Positions 20,575-33,664 of a stretch of 64,000 bases of DNA are shown one piece after another (position 1 is the first letter of the stretch; the number at the start of each line of letters is the position of its first letter). The notes below the pieces were generated by a model that saw nothing but the letters and a program-made list of their open reading frames with translations, ran no database searches and had not been told where the DNA came from. Origin of the DNA: Rhipidocladum racemiflorum (lineage: Eukaryota; Streptophyta; Magnoliopsida; Poales; Poaceae); the NCBI GenBank assembly GCA_036346355.1, contig CM070576.1:17343558-17407557 (forward strand), read 5' to 3'. Position numbers and translations under genes: made by a program.

Positions 20575-22039
20575 TGAAGGGAATATGCCCTAGATCAATC
20601 ATGGTGATGATTGTAATACGTCTTTGTTCATGTAATTATGATAACTTTGTTTATCGGTTCCCTGATAAATGTTACGACTTTGTTCAATGGATACGATCTG
20701 ATTGTGAAACACATTATCAAGTGACATTATTCTAAATGGGTCACTGATCCATATCATTACGAGGAGTGGTGATGATTTGATCAGCACATGTATTGGTTGA
20801 TGGTAATGTTTTACATACCATAGATATAGAGATATCGAACCAATAATGTGGACACATGTTGAAGAACATGGGTAGTCGGACAAGACCCACTCCGAGACGC
20901 TGTGAGTTGTTATCTCTTATAGTGTCATCAGCATATAGTCTCGAGTGGTACGCCTATTTGGTCCTTAGACCTGATATTGTCATGGATACCTAGCATGTAG
21001 ACTTGTATGCTTTGGTGTCATCAAACGCTACACCTAACAGTTATAAAGATGACTACTGGGTTTACCACGATACATCGCCAAGGGTTGATGATCAAGATGG
21101 GATTTGCCCCTCCTAGATAACAGGAGAGATACCTCTGGGCCCCTCATGTGGATGGATAGGAAAAGTGCCCAGCCGTGCTAAGATGACTAAGGAGTTAGTC
21201 ATAGTTTATATCCATCACACTGGCGAGTGAAGTGGTCAAGCTATCAACAAGGGTGGCGCGCATCTCGCCTTGAGCTTGATTGGTATCGTGTGGCAAAGGG
21301 ATAAGTATGTGAGTGTATCAAGGTTTAGCCGAATATTGATTCTGTGCATTCGGTGGTCAATACGTACTGCTAGGTGCCGCTGTTGATCAGTGAATTAGAA
21401 ACGGTTTCCGGATTCACGTCCGACCTGTACTGAACCGAACGGGTCACACACTTAACGAGTTGAAACTGTTTAATAGGTTTGTGCGTGGATGAGATCCGCG
21501 TTGGAGGTGGAACCCTAACAGGCTTCGGCCCACTAGCGTGTCTATAAAAGGGCGAGTCTAGGAATAGTGCGCAGCAGAGATTAGAACCCTCACCACATTC
21601 AGCCGCCGCGCGCCTCTCCTGCTCCTCAGAAACCCTAGCCATGTGGCGAGGTGCTAGCACACCCCGCACGGCGTTTCTGCTCGGTACGTGTGGATACCGG
21701 TAGAGGCGTTGCCGCTCACGGACACCCTGTTCGGTTGGATCTCTGGTGACTTTCGCTGATCGATCCCGACTAGATCTATCGGGAAGCACTCGGCGCAGAT
21801 CGAGAACCAATCGGCGGAGGTCGAGAACCACTTGTCGAAGGTCGGGAACCACTTGGCGTTGATCGGGACATGAACGACTACTTCCTCTACGCACAATTAT
21901 CTGCTTCCACTGCATCGGTGCATCAAGGGTAACGACTCATTATCCTCTACTCGCATGTGATCTTGGATGTTTCGTGGTAGAAAAATTGGTTTTTATGCTC
22001 GCGTAGCCTACCTGTACTCCTTCACATTCATCCCCAACA
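20575..22039 (+). repeat. Angela-like Ty1/copia LTR (solo or partial)
   Basis: It starts TGAAGGGAATATGCCCTAG, a start characteristic of Angela-type copia LTRs in grasses, and a plausible end is CCCCAACA at 22039. A promoter-like TATAAAAG lies at 21543-21550. No primer site, polypurine tract or coding region is found on either side, and the 5-bp flanks do not match (CGTTC and ATTTG). It is therefore a degraded solo LTR or a piece of a larger lost element. Short ORFs inside are not credible genes. Confidence 0.6.
21543..21550 (+). promoter_or_regulatory. TATA box of the Angela-like LTR
   Basis: TATAAAAG followed by GGCGAGTC, in a suitable position inside the LTR. Confidence 0.6.
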
Positions 22040-22344
22040 ATTTGTCGGCCATAGAAGCTGCGTAAGCCTTCAAAAGCTTAATCCACTGCCTCTATTGAGT
22101 ACATTGATACTTCTTACTTGTACTTTGACATTTAAATATGGGTTTCTTTTTCCAGCGAAACCTCATATTGTGTATGCGTAACTACTTCCGATCATGAAAC
22201 AACAGAACTTCCATGACACCGGCGAGGAAATCCGATCGGGTTCCATGCTTCTTACATGGCGTTTCACCTTGGTTTTGCTGTTAAGTGATTAGTATTCAGT
22301 TCAGCTGTCGTGCACGAGATTTCATGAACAGTAGCACGGGTCAC
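22040..22344. other. Unassigned sequence
   Basis: Nothing recognised between the copia LTR and the LARD-like element. Confidence 0.4.
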
Positions 22345-23862
22345 TATATGTTTTGCGACAACATAAATAGCAACTCTAATCAACTTCCAAATTAAAGTCA
22401 CTAGTCAACACGATTAAATCTCTCTATTAATCCATTAGATTAGAACATCTTTAGACAACCAGCAAAGTTTCTTTAACAATATCGGCAGTCTACATCATCT
22501 TAATGTTTTAACTATGCATTAGGGTTTAAAACTTTAAACATAATCGAGGGTCATAAGCACTTTCACAGCAAGGCAACAGATTCTAAGCATGTACATTAAC
22601 ATATTTATTCATTCTCATTATAGGGTAATCTGCAACACTAGAAGTTCATTTAATCTTAAGCTAAACACAAATATTACTTTTAACTGATTCAACTCACCAA
22701 TTAACTTAAGAACAAATCATTTCCAATAACCACATTGTTACATACTACATGACATGCTAAACAACCATTTTCACTTTTGACAAACAAGATGCAACTCCAC
22801 TTTTAAGGACAACCACAACTCATGAACCGTAAGCGAACACCGTTAGACAATTTCTCCTTTTCCAGGCAAGGAAGAAAACAAAACTCTAACAGAAATGCAG
22901 GAGAGTTCCACTCTCAAGTTCCCAAATTTGCCCACAAAACTCTTCAAGAAATCTCAAGATCCATACTTCCAAGAAGGAAGAAGGATGCACTAGGGAAAAC
23001 AAAATGTTCAACCAAACCTTTTCCGATAAAGTTACAAAACTTAGCTCCACCCAACCTAAGGTCGGCACTAGGATAACTTCAACTCTTTTCTCAGATAGGG
23101 AGGACAACAACCACATATGTTTCCTCCCTAAGACAATCCACAATAACCAGCAAAACCGGGTGTCAAAGCAAAGGCGACTAAAAGGCGCAACTCTAAACTC
23201 TTCTTCTTCGGTTCCAACCAAGGAAGACCAAAAACCACAAATCGCATACCAAACATTTTTCTTTTAGTTTCCATCAACTAAAACCAAGAAAACCAACCAA
23301 AACCAACCGTCAGAACGGTGAAGAACATACGAAGGAACCCACCACCAAACTCTTCTATTTGACTCCCGTCAACTACCCGATCTACGACAGAAAGGGTAAG
23401 CACTCTTCTCCTACAGGGGTTAATAGTTCTTCGGTGATGGCGCTAACCGGCCACACCGTCACACTTCACCCTTACAATGAATAAAGAGAGGTGACCGAAA
23501 CCCTTCGGCACCACAACCCCACTTTAACATAATAACATGAACAATTCAATTCAATTCTTTCATAAACATAGCAACATACATAAACAAATGTAGCATTCAA
23601 CATCAAGTCTCAAATACAACATTTAAGCGTAACGCAACGATTCCCATACCCTTTCCTACTGTGCGGCTGTGCCTCCATGTGTGTCAAATTTTAAATTAGT
23701 TATACCACTTTTGCAAGTTTTAATGTTGCTATCCTATAACAAAGTTTTAGTTAAGACCTAAGCCATGTTTCTAAGTTATTCCACATCACATTTTAGTTGT
23801 ACCCTATAGCATGATACTAAAAATTCACATTCCAAGGACCTACAGCCCGCTCTGATACCAAC
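22345..23862 (-). repeat. Partial second internal (leader) region of the LARD-like element
   Basis: It matches 28866-30392 almost base for base, apart from small indels (for example 8 bp near 23660). Similarity stops abruptly at the tttgcgacaac block near 22345. Confidence 0.8.
23849..23860 (-). promoter_or_regulatory. Primer binding site, left copy of the LARD-like element
   Basis: The minus strand reads TGGTATCAGAGC, two bases from the LTR edge. Its presence inside the long repeat shows where the true LTR begins. Confidence 0.85.
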
Positions 23863-26223
23863 TGTAACACCCCGGCATTTAATATGCCCGAATGCTACCA
23901 AACATAAGCTAAACAACATCTAAATACCACATTTAAACATAAATTCCAGCAAAGGTACATATGCTAAAAACCGATATCTCGGCAGCATCTCCTTTGCTTT
24001 TCCATGAGTTAACACAATAACACAATCATGGCAAGATATATCATGGCACACGACATCTATAACATCAACATAAATGACATAACATCAAGTTACGCCAAAA
24101 AAATACTACGCTCAACTACTTCATAAACTATAACGAAGCAAATAAGGAATCACTAGCATGCTAAATTAAACCATACATTAAGTTTAAGGCACAACTCTTA
24201 ATATCATGTCTCCAAGTGATTAATTATGGACTATGATGGTGGAGCTACGTGTAGAAGTGTTGCTAGACCCCTTTTTCCCGCATGCCGATCTCAAGGTACC
24301 TAAAAAACAACATAAAACACAAGCGTGAGTTCGAAAACTCAGCAAGCATATTGTAATGGACAACAAGATCATTTACAAGACAATACTACCTTACATCACA
24401 TATAACATCTCATACTTGAGCACATAACAACATCATCATCATTAAATATGTATTGCAATGCAATGCAATGCAATGTTATGCTCATATCTCCTTGGAAACT
24501 CATACCGGTATGGTTGAGTACACACCCGTCGGTGTGCACCCTTTTCCCCCTTCCATCCCGAAGATGGAGGGTGCCTACTCCTCGCTTCCATTCACCACGT
24601 GGATGGAATCACGATGTAGGTCTTACTCAATGGCGTTCCGGACTAGTCATAACTTTCTCACCGACCTTCCCCGGACTAGTTATGACTTTCTCACCGCCCT
24701 CGCCCCATCTCATGACATGCATGCAACTATGCCAATTATCATATCTCATTTGTACATAAACATATGGCATCATGTCATAGTACACATAAACACATGGCAT
24801 CGAATCATGATAAGTATAGACACATAGCATCATATCATGATAATCATACTCAATATATCATTGGAAAACAGCAATCATGGCAAGTGATCATAGCAAGTAT
24901 TCAATCTTTCATCCAATCTCCACAAACAACCTACGATTCCGCTATACATTACAACACACTTGCCTCAACCGCGGGCGACGGATTTGTGGGAAGTCGAGGG
25001 CACTCCCGGTGTCACACCACCTGCACATAGGCATCACACACTCACAATCATGCCCACAAAACAGTACGCAAAACCCCATCTAACCCGACATTGCCCACTA
25101 CTCGAAAAACCTAAAAACAGAGGTTCTGTCCCGACGGGACAGCAGCCTTGCAAAAAGCATAACTTGAGTTCTGAGACTCCGAATCAATTAAATGAGTACA
25201 TCCTCGCGTAGCTTAGGAAATTTCCCAACATTCTCTAGGTATATGGAAAGACTGATTCGGAATCTAAAGTCATCTAATCTACAGATTACCGTGATCTGTT
25301 CCAATTACGTCACAGATTTTAACACGCTCGGTAAAACAGCCATAACTTTCAAACGGCTGATCGGAATTTAACGTGCTTTATGTACACAGAAAGATAATTA
25401 AATTATCTACAACTTCTTCAACATCCGTACGGACAGACTCGGATTCTAAATCAACGAAAACTAGAACCCTAGCCCAACTGCTCATGCTGTCCCAAAACAG
25501 TAACGTGGCAACATCTAGATCTAATCCAAATTACTCCAATCCAGCACCACCAATTGATCTAAAAACTTGATAAACTCCGTAATAACAGTACCTAGCTCAT
25601 CCCCGAGGAGCCCCATGATCATACCTTTGCCCGATGCACGAAAACTCCAATCGATCTCCTCGCTCCTCGCACCTCGCTCCTCGCTCCTCGGATGGATCCA
25701 TGAGGATGCAGGGGTGGGGAGGTCACCCTTGGGAAGCAAGGGGGGGTGGAGGAGAGGTGGTGTGCAATGGGGAGTAATGGGGGCGCCATGGGGGCAAGAG
25801 ATGGGGCGGCTAGGAGGTGGAGGGAGGTGGAAGGGTGGCGGCTAGGGTTAGGGGCGCATGGGGCAGGGGTGGACGCCCCAAGGGCTGGTGGGGAGCCCTT
25901 TTACCAGCCCCCACACCCAAACCTAGTCTATTACGGAGACCTACTCCATCCCACCAAAGCCCACCAAGGCCCAAACTCCCCCGGGAAGGCCCAAAACCCC
26001 GGAAACGGCCCGGAAAAGCTATTAACCTCCATATCCTATAGTTTTAACCTTAATTCCACATCTCATAATGTTATTAACCTTATCATGCATGTTAAATAAG
26101 GTTACGACACTCCGTGGTGTCACAACACTTCAAAAGGCCCAAAAACGCGAGTAAACCTCTAGCCGTAAGATTTTCTTCTCTAATTTCACAATCTGTAATG
26201 TCACACCAAAACGTAGTGTCACA
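23863..26223 (-). repeat. LTR of the LARD-like element, left copy
   Basis: Plus strand from TGTAACACCCCGGC to CGTAGTGTCACA; the ends are short inverted repeats (TGTGACAC / TGTAACAC). 2361 bp. It includes a run of TGCAA pentamers (about 24453-24475), a G-rich segment (25690-25900) and the hairpin at 24327-24340. The short ORFs in it, some over 100 codons, are duplicated with the LTR and broken by small indels, so I do not treat them as genes. Confidence 0.85.
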
Positions 26224-26238
26224 TTCTTCCCCCCTTCA
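26224..26238 (-). promoter_or_regulatory. Polypurine tract of the LARD-like element
   Basis: The minus strand reads TGAAGGGGGGAAGAA immediately before the LTR start TGTGACAC. Confidence 0.85.
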
Positions 26239-29200
26239 ACAGGATTCGACCTCGAATCCGAAGGACACCAAAAACAACTACCAAGTCCCCAAGGGACAAA
26301 AGGCTTCTCACCAAGACAAAACAATCGCACAACGACTAAAAAAAAATCGGAACAAACGACAAACGCTTCGCACTTCTATCACAACCAACCTGACTACCAC
26401 ACTCCTCAAACTCAATCATGACACATAATCCCATCTCTTCCAATTATTTGACCCTTTTCACAAAGAATCAAAATTAACTAATGTCATCTACGTACATAGC
26501 CTTCATCGACAAAACTTTTCTTTTCTTCCACAAACCACGCTACACTTTCATTCTACCCTCCTGTGCATAACACACACCCAGGGACAACTAGCTACGACAA
26601 AGTTCACGACAGATCACTATATTTCAAATTATCATCACTTTTTAACAATCCAACCATATTCTCAACAAGGTTTGGACCGACATCACCAACTTCCAACATG
26701 ACCACCCTTCGAACCACAACCAAAGTTCTACGCCTAGCCCAAGGTAGAGCTGTTAATTATTACCAAACCTCAACTGGTTCTTTTCCTATGAGGGTCTCGT
26801 CTCACTCAAAAAAAAAACTACCAAACCCATGAGTATAATCCTCCATTATGCTCAACAATTCCATAGACATTTCTATTCACATCTCAAACGAGAATGCCAA
26901 CAAAGAGCAACTCCCTTAGTCGGATGAACCACATTCATCAACTCGAACCCAAAACACAACAAATCACTTGGAACAAAGGTTTGACAACCTCGAAAGATCA
27001 CTCGATCTCTTTTCCTAAGTCAAGTCACAAAGGAAAAACCCCAATCTCAAATCAATGCGATACATCTCGCATCGGGGACCACTCAAACAAAAAGAGAGAC
27101 TCCACACAATTCTTTGTCAGAAATTCTCAACAATCAATGACAACTCGACTCACTTTCACCACAGCCAAGCATCTCATAAAAACAACATTGTGGAAGAGAA
27201 AACCGATTCTCAAACCAATCGAAAGAATCCACAACCGCCATAATAACTCTCAAGGAAACAAGGAAACCCAATCCTCTTACAACAAAGCCAAATGCCAGGA
27301 ACTCTTCACTCTTTCTTTTCATGCTAAAGAGCAAATGGAAATCTAGATTCATGACATGAATCCAAGCTTTTCGAGCACACCGGATTAGTCATATTTCCCT
27401 ATATGACTTACTCACCGACCTGGCTCAACGACTCTTTTATCAATAGACATCTATAAATGATGTCATGTTTCCTTTTCACCATTCATTCATCATGTACAAC
27501 GCTACCAAGTAGTCATTCACAAGACAACTTCTTCCTCTGCATCACATGATTAAAACTTGGATAGCATCGATGATTGCGCCCAATCATAAAACTATGAGGG
27601 GAACACCATTAACAGGAAAACACCACGTCATACATAACCCGTCGACAATTGAAAGCCAAATTTGTAAAGCATCGCGTTTTAACCAAAATCAACATTTTGA
27701 AAGAGAACATCAATTCTCAAAGAGAAATGGGAGACTCATTTTCCCAAAATGAGAACACTTCACCAACCCGAATCACTTATAAACATTCATAAAATCCACC
27801 CTTTTGAAACACTCGCAAACACCACATGACCTTTTCCAAATAAATCCATTTCCAATCAAATAGATTTACAAATTAAATCTCAAGAATTTTCAACATAGCC
27901 CACTATGTCCATCGGCTTCCTTTTTAAGATTTACTCCAAGTATGCTTCAGTGCGAACGCGAAGGAGCGCGATCCACTCAAAGGCTTTTGGGTGCAAAATC
28001 AAACTCATAGCATAAACTGAACAACTTAGCCAAAACCAAAGATGGGCACCAACCTCTACGAGTTTTAGGGAAACTCGAAAATGCAACATAAAGAACACCT
28101 TGACCAAAAAAAACATTTAACCAAGATAGCAATCCACCAGCCCAGACCAAAAGGTTTTATACACAAGCTCGGCATGAGACTCACCATAACCAGTATCCCA
28201 CTATCCTTAACATTTAAGCATTCCATAATCACTATTTACTTATCGAGAAAACCCATCTTAAATCAATCCATACTACCTCCTCAAGAACCCCACAAACCAA
28301 CACATCATAAAACAACGTATTCTATATTTCAAACGTAGTACTTCACAGATACTTAAGCATGATCATCCTATCAATTTTTATACCATAAATACGTCAACAT
28401 CTTGACAATCAAAACTTATTCCATTAACAAATGACTTCAACATACAAATAGTATCTCCATAAGACAAAGTCAAAAATTATGATTCTAAGATATACCTTCT
28501 TTAGGATACAATTCTATATCATGCTAAAATATCCATGGTTCACTTCATCGCCACATGTTATAATAACCTCTATTTTACAATGGCTTCCAAAAAGTAATCC
28601 AAACAATTACCACCACTACTAAATCATCAATATCCATAAATAGGCATAATCATAAAAACAACTACATTGTTTTTAGTTACACTATCCATATACCATGACA
28701 AATTGTCACTACACAACATACTCCAACTATTAAAACAAATTTAATAGATTAGACCATCCCAATGCTTTAGCAATAACATAAACAGCAAAGCCTATGTCTT
28801 CACAATTGACATCGATACTAGCATCGTAGGAACACAACTGCATACTTCCAATTATACTAATGGTTTGCGACAACATAAATAGCAACTCTAATCAACTTCC
28901 AAATTAAAGTCACTAGTCAACACGATTAAATCTCTCTATTAATCCATTAGATTAGAACATCTTTAGACAACCAGCAAAGTTTCTTTAACAATATCGGCAG
29001 TCTACATCATCTTAATGTTTTTACTATGCATTAGGGTTTAAAACTTTAAACATAATCGAGGGTCATAAGCACTTTCACAGCAAGGCAACAGACTCTAAGC
29101 ATGTACATTAACATATTTATTCATTCTCATTATAGGGTAATCTACAACACTAGAAGTTCATTTAATCTTAAGCTAAACACAAATATTACTTTTAACTGAT

Positions 29201-30392
29201 TCAACTCACCAATTAACTTAAGAACAAATCATTTCCAATAACCACATTGTTACATACTACATGACATGCTAAACAACCATTTTCACTTTTGACAAACAAG
29301 ATGCAACTCCACTTTTAAGGACAACCACAACTCATGAACCAGAACGAACACCGTTAGACAATTTCTCCTTTTCCAGGCAAGGAAGAAAACAAAACTCTAA
29401 CAGAAATGCAGGAGAGTTCCACTCTCAAGTTCCCAAATTTGCCCACAAAACTCTTCAAGAAATCTCAAGATCCATACTTCCAAGAAGGAAGAAGGATGCA
29501 CTAGGGAAAACAAAATGTTCAACCAAACCTTTTCCGATAAAGTTACAAAACTTAGCTCCACCCAACCTAAGGTCGGCACTAGGATAACTTCAACTCTTTT
29601 CTCAGATAGGGAGGACAACAACCACATATGTTTCCTCCCTAAGACAATCCACAATAACCAGCAAAACTGGGTGTCAAAGCAAAGGCGACTAAAAAGGCGC
29701 AACTCTAAACTCTTCTTCTTCGTTTCCAACCAAGGAAGACCAAAAACCACAAATCGCATACGGAATGATCCGCGAAAAATCCAATACCAAACATTTTTCT
29801 TTTAGTTTCCATTAACTAAAACCAAGAAAACCAAACAAAACCAACCGTCAGAACGGTGAAGAATATACGAAGGAACCCACCACCAAACTCTTCTATTTGA
29901 CTCCCGTCAACTACCCGATCTACGACAGAAAGGGTAAGCACTCTTCTCCTACAGGGGTTAATAGTTCTTCGGTGATGGCGCTAACCGGCCACACCGTCAC
30001 ACTTCACCCTTACAATGAATAAAGAGAGGTGACCGAAACCCTTCGGCACCACAACCCCACTTTAACATAATAACATGAACAATTCAATTCAATTCTTTCA
30101 TAAACATAGCAACATACATAAACAAATATAGCATTCAACATCAAGTCTCAAATACAACATTTAAGCGTAACGCAACGATTCCCATACCCTTTCCTACTGT
30201 GCCTCCATGTGTGTCAAATTTTAAATTAGTTATACCACTTTTGCAAGTTTTAATGTTGCTATCCTATAACAAAGTTTTAGTTAAGACCTAAGCCATGTTT
30301 CTAAGTTATTCCACATCACATTTTAGTTGTACCCTATAGCATGATATTAAAAATTCACATTCCAAGGACCTACAGCCCGCTCTGATACCAAC
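26239..30392 (-). repeat. Non-coding internal region of the LARD-like element
   Basis: No domain is seen in any frame, and the longest ORFs are under 160 codons with no family signature. The plus strand is strikingly A- and C-rich and poor in G, so the element's sense strand is rich in T and G. The right third (28866-30392) is the leader repeated at 22345-23862. Confidence 0.7.
30379..30390 (-). promoter_or_regulatory. Primer binding site, right copy of the LARD-like element
   Basis: Same TGGTATCAGAGC as the left copy, at the inner edge of the 5' LTR. Confidence 0.85.
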
Positions 30393-32774
30393 TGTAACAC
30401 CCCGGCATTTAATATGCCCGAATGCTACCAAACATAAGCTAAACAACATCTAAATACCACATTTAAACATAAATTCCAGCAAAGGTACATATGCTAAAAA
30501 CCGATATCTCGGCAGCATCTCCTTTGCTTTTCCATGAGTTAACATAATAACACAATCATGGCAAGATATATCATGGCACACGACATCTATAACATCAACA
30601 TAAATGACATAACATCAAGTTACGCCAAAAAAATACTACGCTCAACTACTTCATAAACTATAACGAAGCAAATAAGGAATCACTAGCATGCTAAATTAAA
30701 CCATACATTAAGTTTAAGGCACAACTCTTAATATCATGTCTCCAAGTGATTAATTATGGACTATGATGGTGGAGCTACGTGTAGAAGTGTAGCTAGACCC
30801 CTTTTTCCCGCATGCCGATCTCAAGGTACCTAAAAAACAACATAAAACACAAGCGTGAGTTCGAAAACTCAGCAAGCATATTGTAATGGACAACAAGATC
30901 ATTTACAAGACAATACTACCTTACATCACATATAACATCTCATACTTGAGCACATAACAACATCATCATCATTAAATATGTATTGCAATGCAATGCAATG
31001 CAATGTTATGCTCATATCTCCTTGGAAACTCATACCGGTATGGTTGAGTACACACCCGTCGGTGTGCACCCTTTTCCCCCTTCCATCCCGAAGATGGAGG
31101 GTGCCTACTCCTCGCTTCCATTCACCACGTGGATGGAATCACGATGTAGGTCTTACTCAATGGCGTTCCGGACTAGTCATAACTTTCTCACCGACCTTCC
31201 CCGGACTAGTTATGACTTTCTCACCGCCCTCGCCCCATCTCATGACATGCATGCAACTATGCCAATTATCATATCTCATTTGTACATAAAACATATGGCA
31301 TCATGTCATAGTACACATAAACACATGGCATCGAATCATGATAAGTATAGACACATAGCATCATATCATGATAATCATACTCAATATATCATTGGAAAAC
31401 AGCAAGCATGGCAAGTGATCATAGCAAGTATTCAATCTTCATCTAATTTCCACAAGCAACCTACGATTCCGCTATACATTACAACACACTTGCCTCAACC
31501 GCGGGCGACGGATTTGTGGGAAGTCGAGGGCACTCCCGGTGTCACACCACCTGCACATAGGCATCACACACTCACAATCATACCCACAAAACAGTATGGA
31601 AAACCTCATCTAACCCGACATTGCCCACTACTCGCAAAACCTAAAAACAGAGGTTCTGTCCCGACGGGACAGCAGCCTTGCAAAAAGCATAACTTGAGTT
31701 CTGGGACTCCGAATCAATTAAACGAGTACATCCTCGCGTAGCTTAGGAAATTTCCCAACTTTCTCTAGGTATATGGAAAGACTGATTCGGACTCTAAAGT
31801 CGTCTAATCTACAGATTACCGTGATCTGTTCCAATTACGTCACAGATTTTAACACGCTCGGTAAAACAGCCATAACTTTCAAACGGCTGATCGGAATTTA
31901 ACGTGCTTTATGTCCACGGAAAGATAATTAAATTATCTACAACTTCTTCAACATCCGTACGGACAGACTCGGATTCTAAATCAACGAAAACTAGAACCCT
32001 AGCCCAACTGCTCATGCTGTCCCAAAACAGTAACGTGGCAACATCTAGATCTAATCCAAATTACTCCAATCCAGCACCACCAATTGATCTAAAAACTTGA
32101 TAAACTCCCTAATAACAGTACCTAGCTCATCCCCGAGGAGCCCCATGATCATACCTTTGCCCGACGCACGGAAACTCCAATCGATCTCCTCGCTCCTCGC
32201 TCCTCGCTCATCGCTCCTCGGATGGATCCATGAGGATGCAGGGGTGGGGAGGTCACCCTAGGGAAGCAAGGGGGGTGGAGGAGAGGTGGTGTGCAATGGG
32301 GAGTAATGGGGGCGCCATGGGGGCAAGAGATGGGGCGGCTAGGAGGTGGAGGGAGGAGGAAGGGTGGCGGCTAGGGTTAGGGGCGCATGGGGCAGGGGTG
32401 GACGCCCCAAGGGCTGGTGGGGAGCTCTTTTACCAGCCCCCACACCCAAACCTAGTCCGTTACGGAGACCTACTCCATCCCACCAAAGCCCACCAAGGCC
32501 CAAACTCCCCCGGGAAGGCCCAAAACCCCGGAAACGGCCCGGAAACGGCCCGGAAACGGCCCGGAAAAGCTATTAACCTCCATATCCTATAGTTTTAACC
32601 TTAATTCCACATCTCATAATGTTACTAACCTTATCATGCACGTTAAATAAGGTTACGACACTCCGTGGTGTCACAACACTTCAAAAGGCCCAAAAACGCG
32701 AGTAAACCTCTAGCCGTAAGATTTTCTTCTCTAATTTCACAATCTGTAATGTCACACCAAAACGTAGTGTCACA
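30393..32774 (-). repeat. LTR of the LARD-like element, right copy
   Basis: Nearly identical to 23863-26223. It is slightly longer because a 12-bp unit (cggcccggaaac) is present in extra copies at about 32520-32565. It ends GTGTCACA at 32774, after which the gypsy LTR of the next element begins. Confidence 0.85.
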
Positions 32775-33405
32775 AGCGTAAAATCTAAAATTTTGTTGAT
32801 AATTAAGATAGTTGGTAGACGAGAGTGTTCGCTTCGAATATTCTCGAAAAACATGTTGTATAACCTCCGTCGTTGATTTTACAAAAATCTGTACAGGTGT
32901 CTGATTTCACTAAAAGAATTTTTGCGAAAAATCTTTACGTCGAAAAATCGCGAAACCAACTTTGTTAGGTTCCAAATAGTTCCTAGTATTTTAGAGGAAT
33001 TTTTCAGATTTTTAGAATCCTTGTGCTATTATTTTTTGCCCCTAAACATATTTCTGAGACTGTATATACGTATACGTGTATGCATGTAAGTATTGCATTA
33101 TGTCCTGGCTGGTTCCATTTTTCTTTCCTCCACGTAGGAAGCATGAGTTTTTCCCATGCATGGAGCACGTTACCCCCATAAGTATTGTATGCATGAAACA
33201 CTTCTAGCCATTCTCCCTTTCTGAACTAGTAACCGGTCTTCTCATTTATTTATTTATGTTTAGCCGTTTCTACTCCCTGCGGCTATTCCCATTTTCACAA
33301 CATTGCATGAAGCCTTTGGAAATGCATGCACGAATGAAATCCCATTGCCAGCCGTTTCCATTGTGTGCGCGTATGCATTACGTTTCCTCCCAGCACTCCA
33401 GGTGC

Positions 33406-33547
33406 ACACCCATGCATGCACGTAGTAGCACTTCAAGGTGTGTGTAGCTCAGTTGGCTTGGCCCTTGCTTAGCACGCAAGAGGTGCAGGATCGATCCTGG
33501 CCAATGTTGGCGTTTAACACCCATGCATCCACGTAGTAGCACTTCAA
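33406..33547. repeat. 31-bp direct repeats flanking the tRNA-like insertion
   Basis: 33406-33436 and 33517-33547 both read acacccatgcat, one variable base, then acgtagtagcacttcaa. They differ at one position and enclose exactly 80 bp. Confidence 0.95.
33437..33516 (+). pseudogene. tRNA-Ala(AGC)-like insertion
   Basis: The core TAGCTCAGTTGG (A-box like), an anticodon arm CTTGC-TTAGCAC-GCAAG with anticodon AGC, and GGATCGATCCTGG (B-box like) follow the order and spacing of a plant tRNA-Ala. The anticodon stem is perfect. The D stem, T stem and especially the acceptor stem have mismatches, so it cannot be a working tRNA. It is a tRNA copy or tRNA-derived short element inside an LTR. Confidence 0.7.
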
Positions 33548-33664
33548 ATTCCCAGCCGGTTCCTGTTTTTTTTTTCTTAATGCGTTGGAGCCGTTTCTAG
33601 TGGTGCATATTTTCCCCGGCCGTTGCTAGTTGAGCTCATTTCTCTCCAGCCGTTCTCCACACAC

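Larger units (their letters stand above)
22345..32774 (-). mobile_element. LARD-like non-coding gypsy element in partial tandem, minus strand
   Basis: Reading the minus strand: LTR (32774-30393), primer site, internal region (30392-26224), polypurine tract, second LTR (26223-23863), primer site, then a second, partial internal region that stops at 22345. The two LTRs and the two leader regions are nearly identical, so the arrangement is young. No gag or pol motif is visible in the 4.2-kb internal region. That matches large retrotransposon derivatives (LARDs), which rely on proteins from other elements. The LTRs share a hairpin with the Del/Tekay-like LTRs of this window, which hints at their parent group. 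The right edge lies inside the LTR of the next gypsy element. Confidence 0.75.

Noticed and set aside
21370..21915. 181-codon minus-strand ORF
   Set aside because: It lies antisense in the Angela-like LTR over a repetitive gatcgagaacca-type stretch, with no domain.
22345..26223. Whole 3.9-kb repeat taken as the LTR of a LARD
   Set aside because: A primer binding site (23849-23860) directly next to a TGTAACAC LTR start lies inside it, and the 5-bp flanks of the 3.9-kb repeats do not match. The tandem model explains both.
30983..31741. 252-codon plus-strand ORF (and its 124-codon sister at 24453)
   Set aside because: It is antisense to the LARD-like element, has no domain, and is broken in the other LTR copy by a one-base indel.
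33437..33516. Functional tRNA-Ala gene
   Set aside because: Acceptor stem does not pair and the D and T stems have mismatches. It lies inside an LTR between direct repeats.
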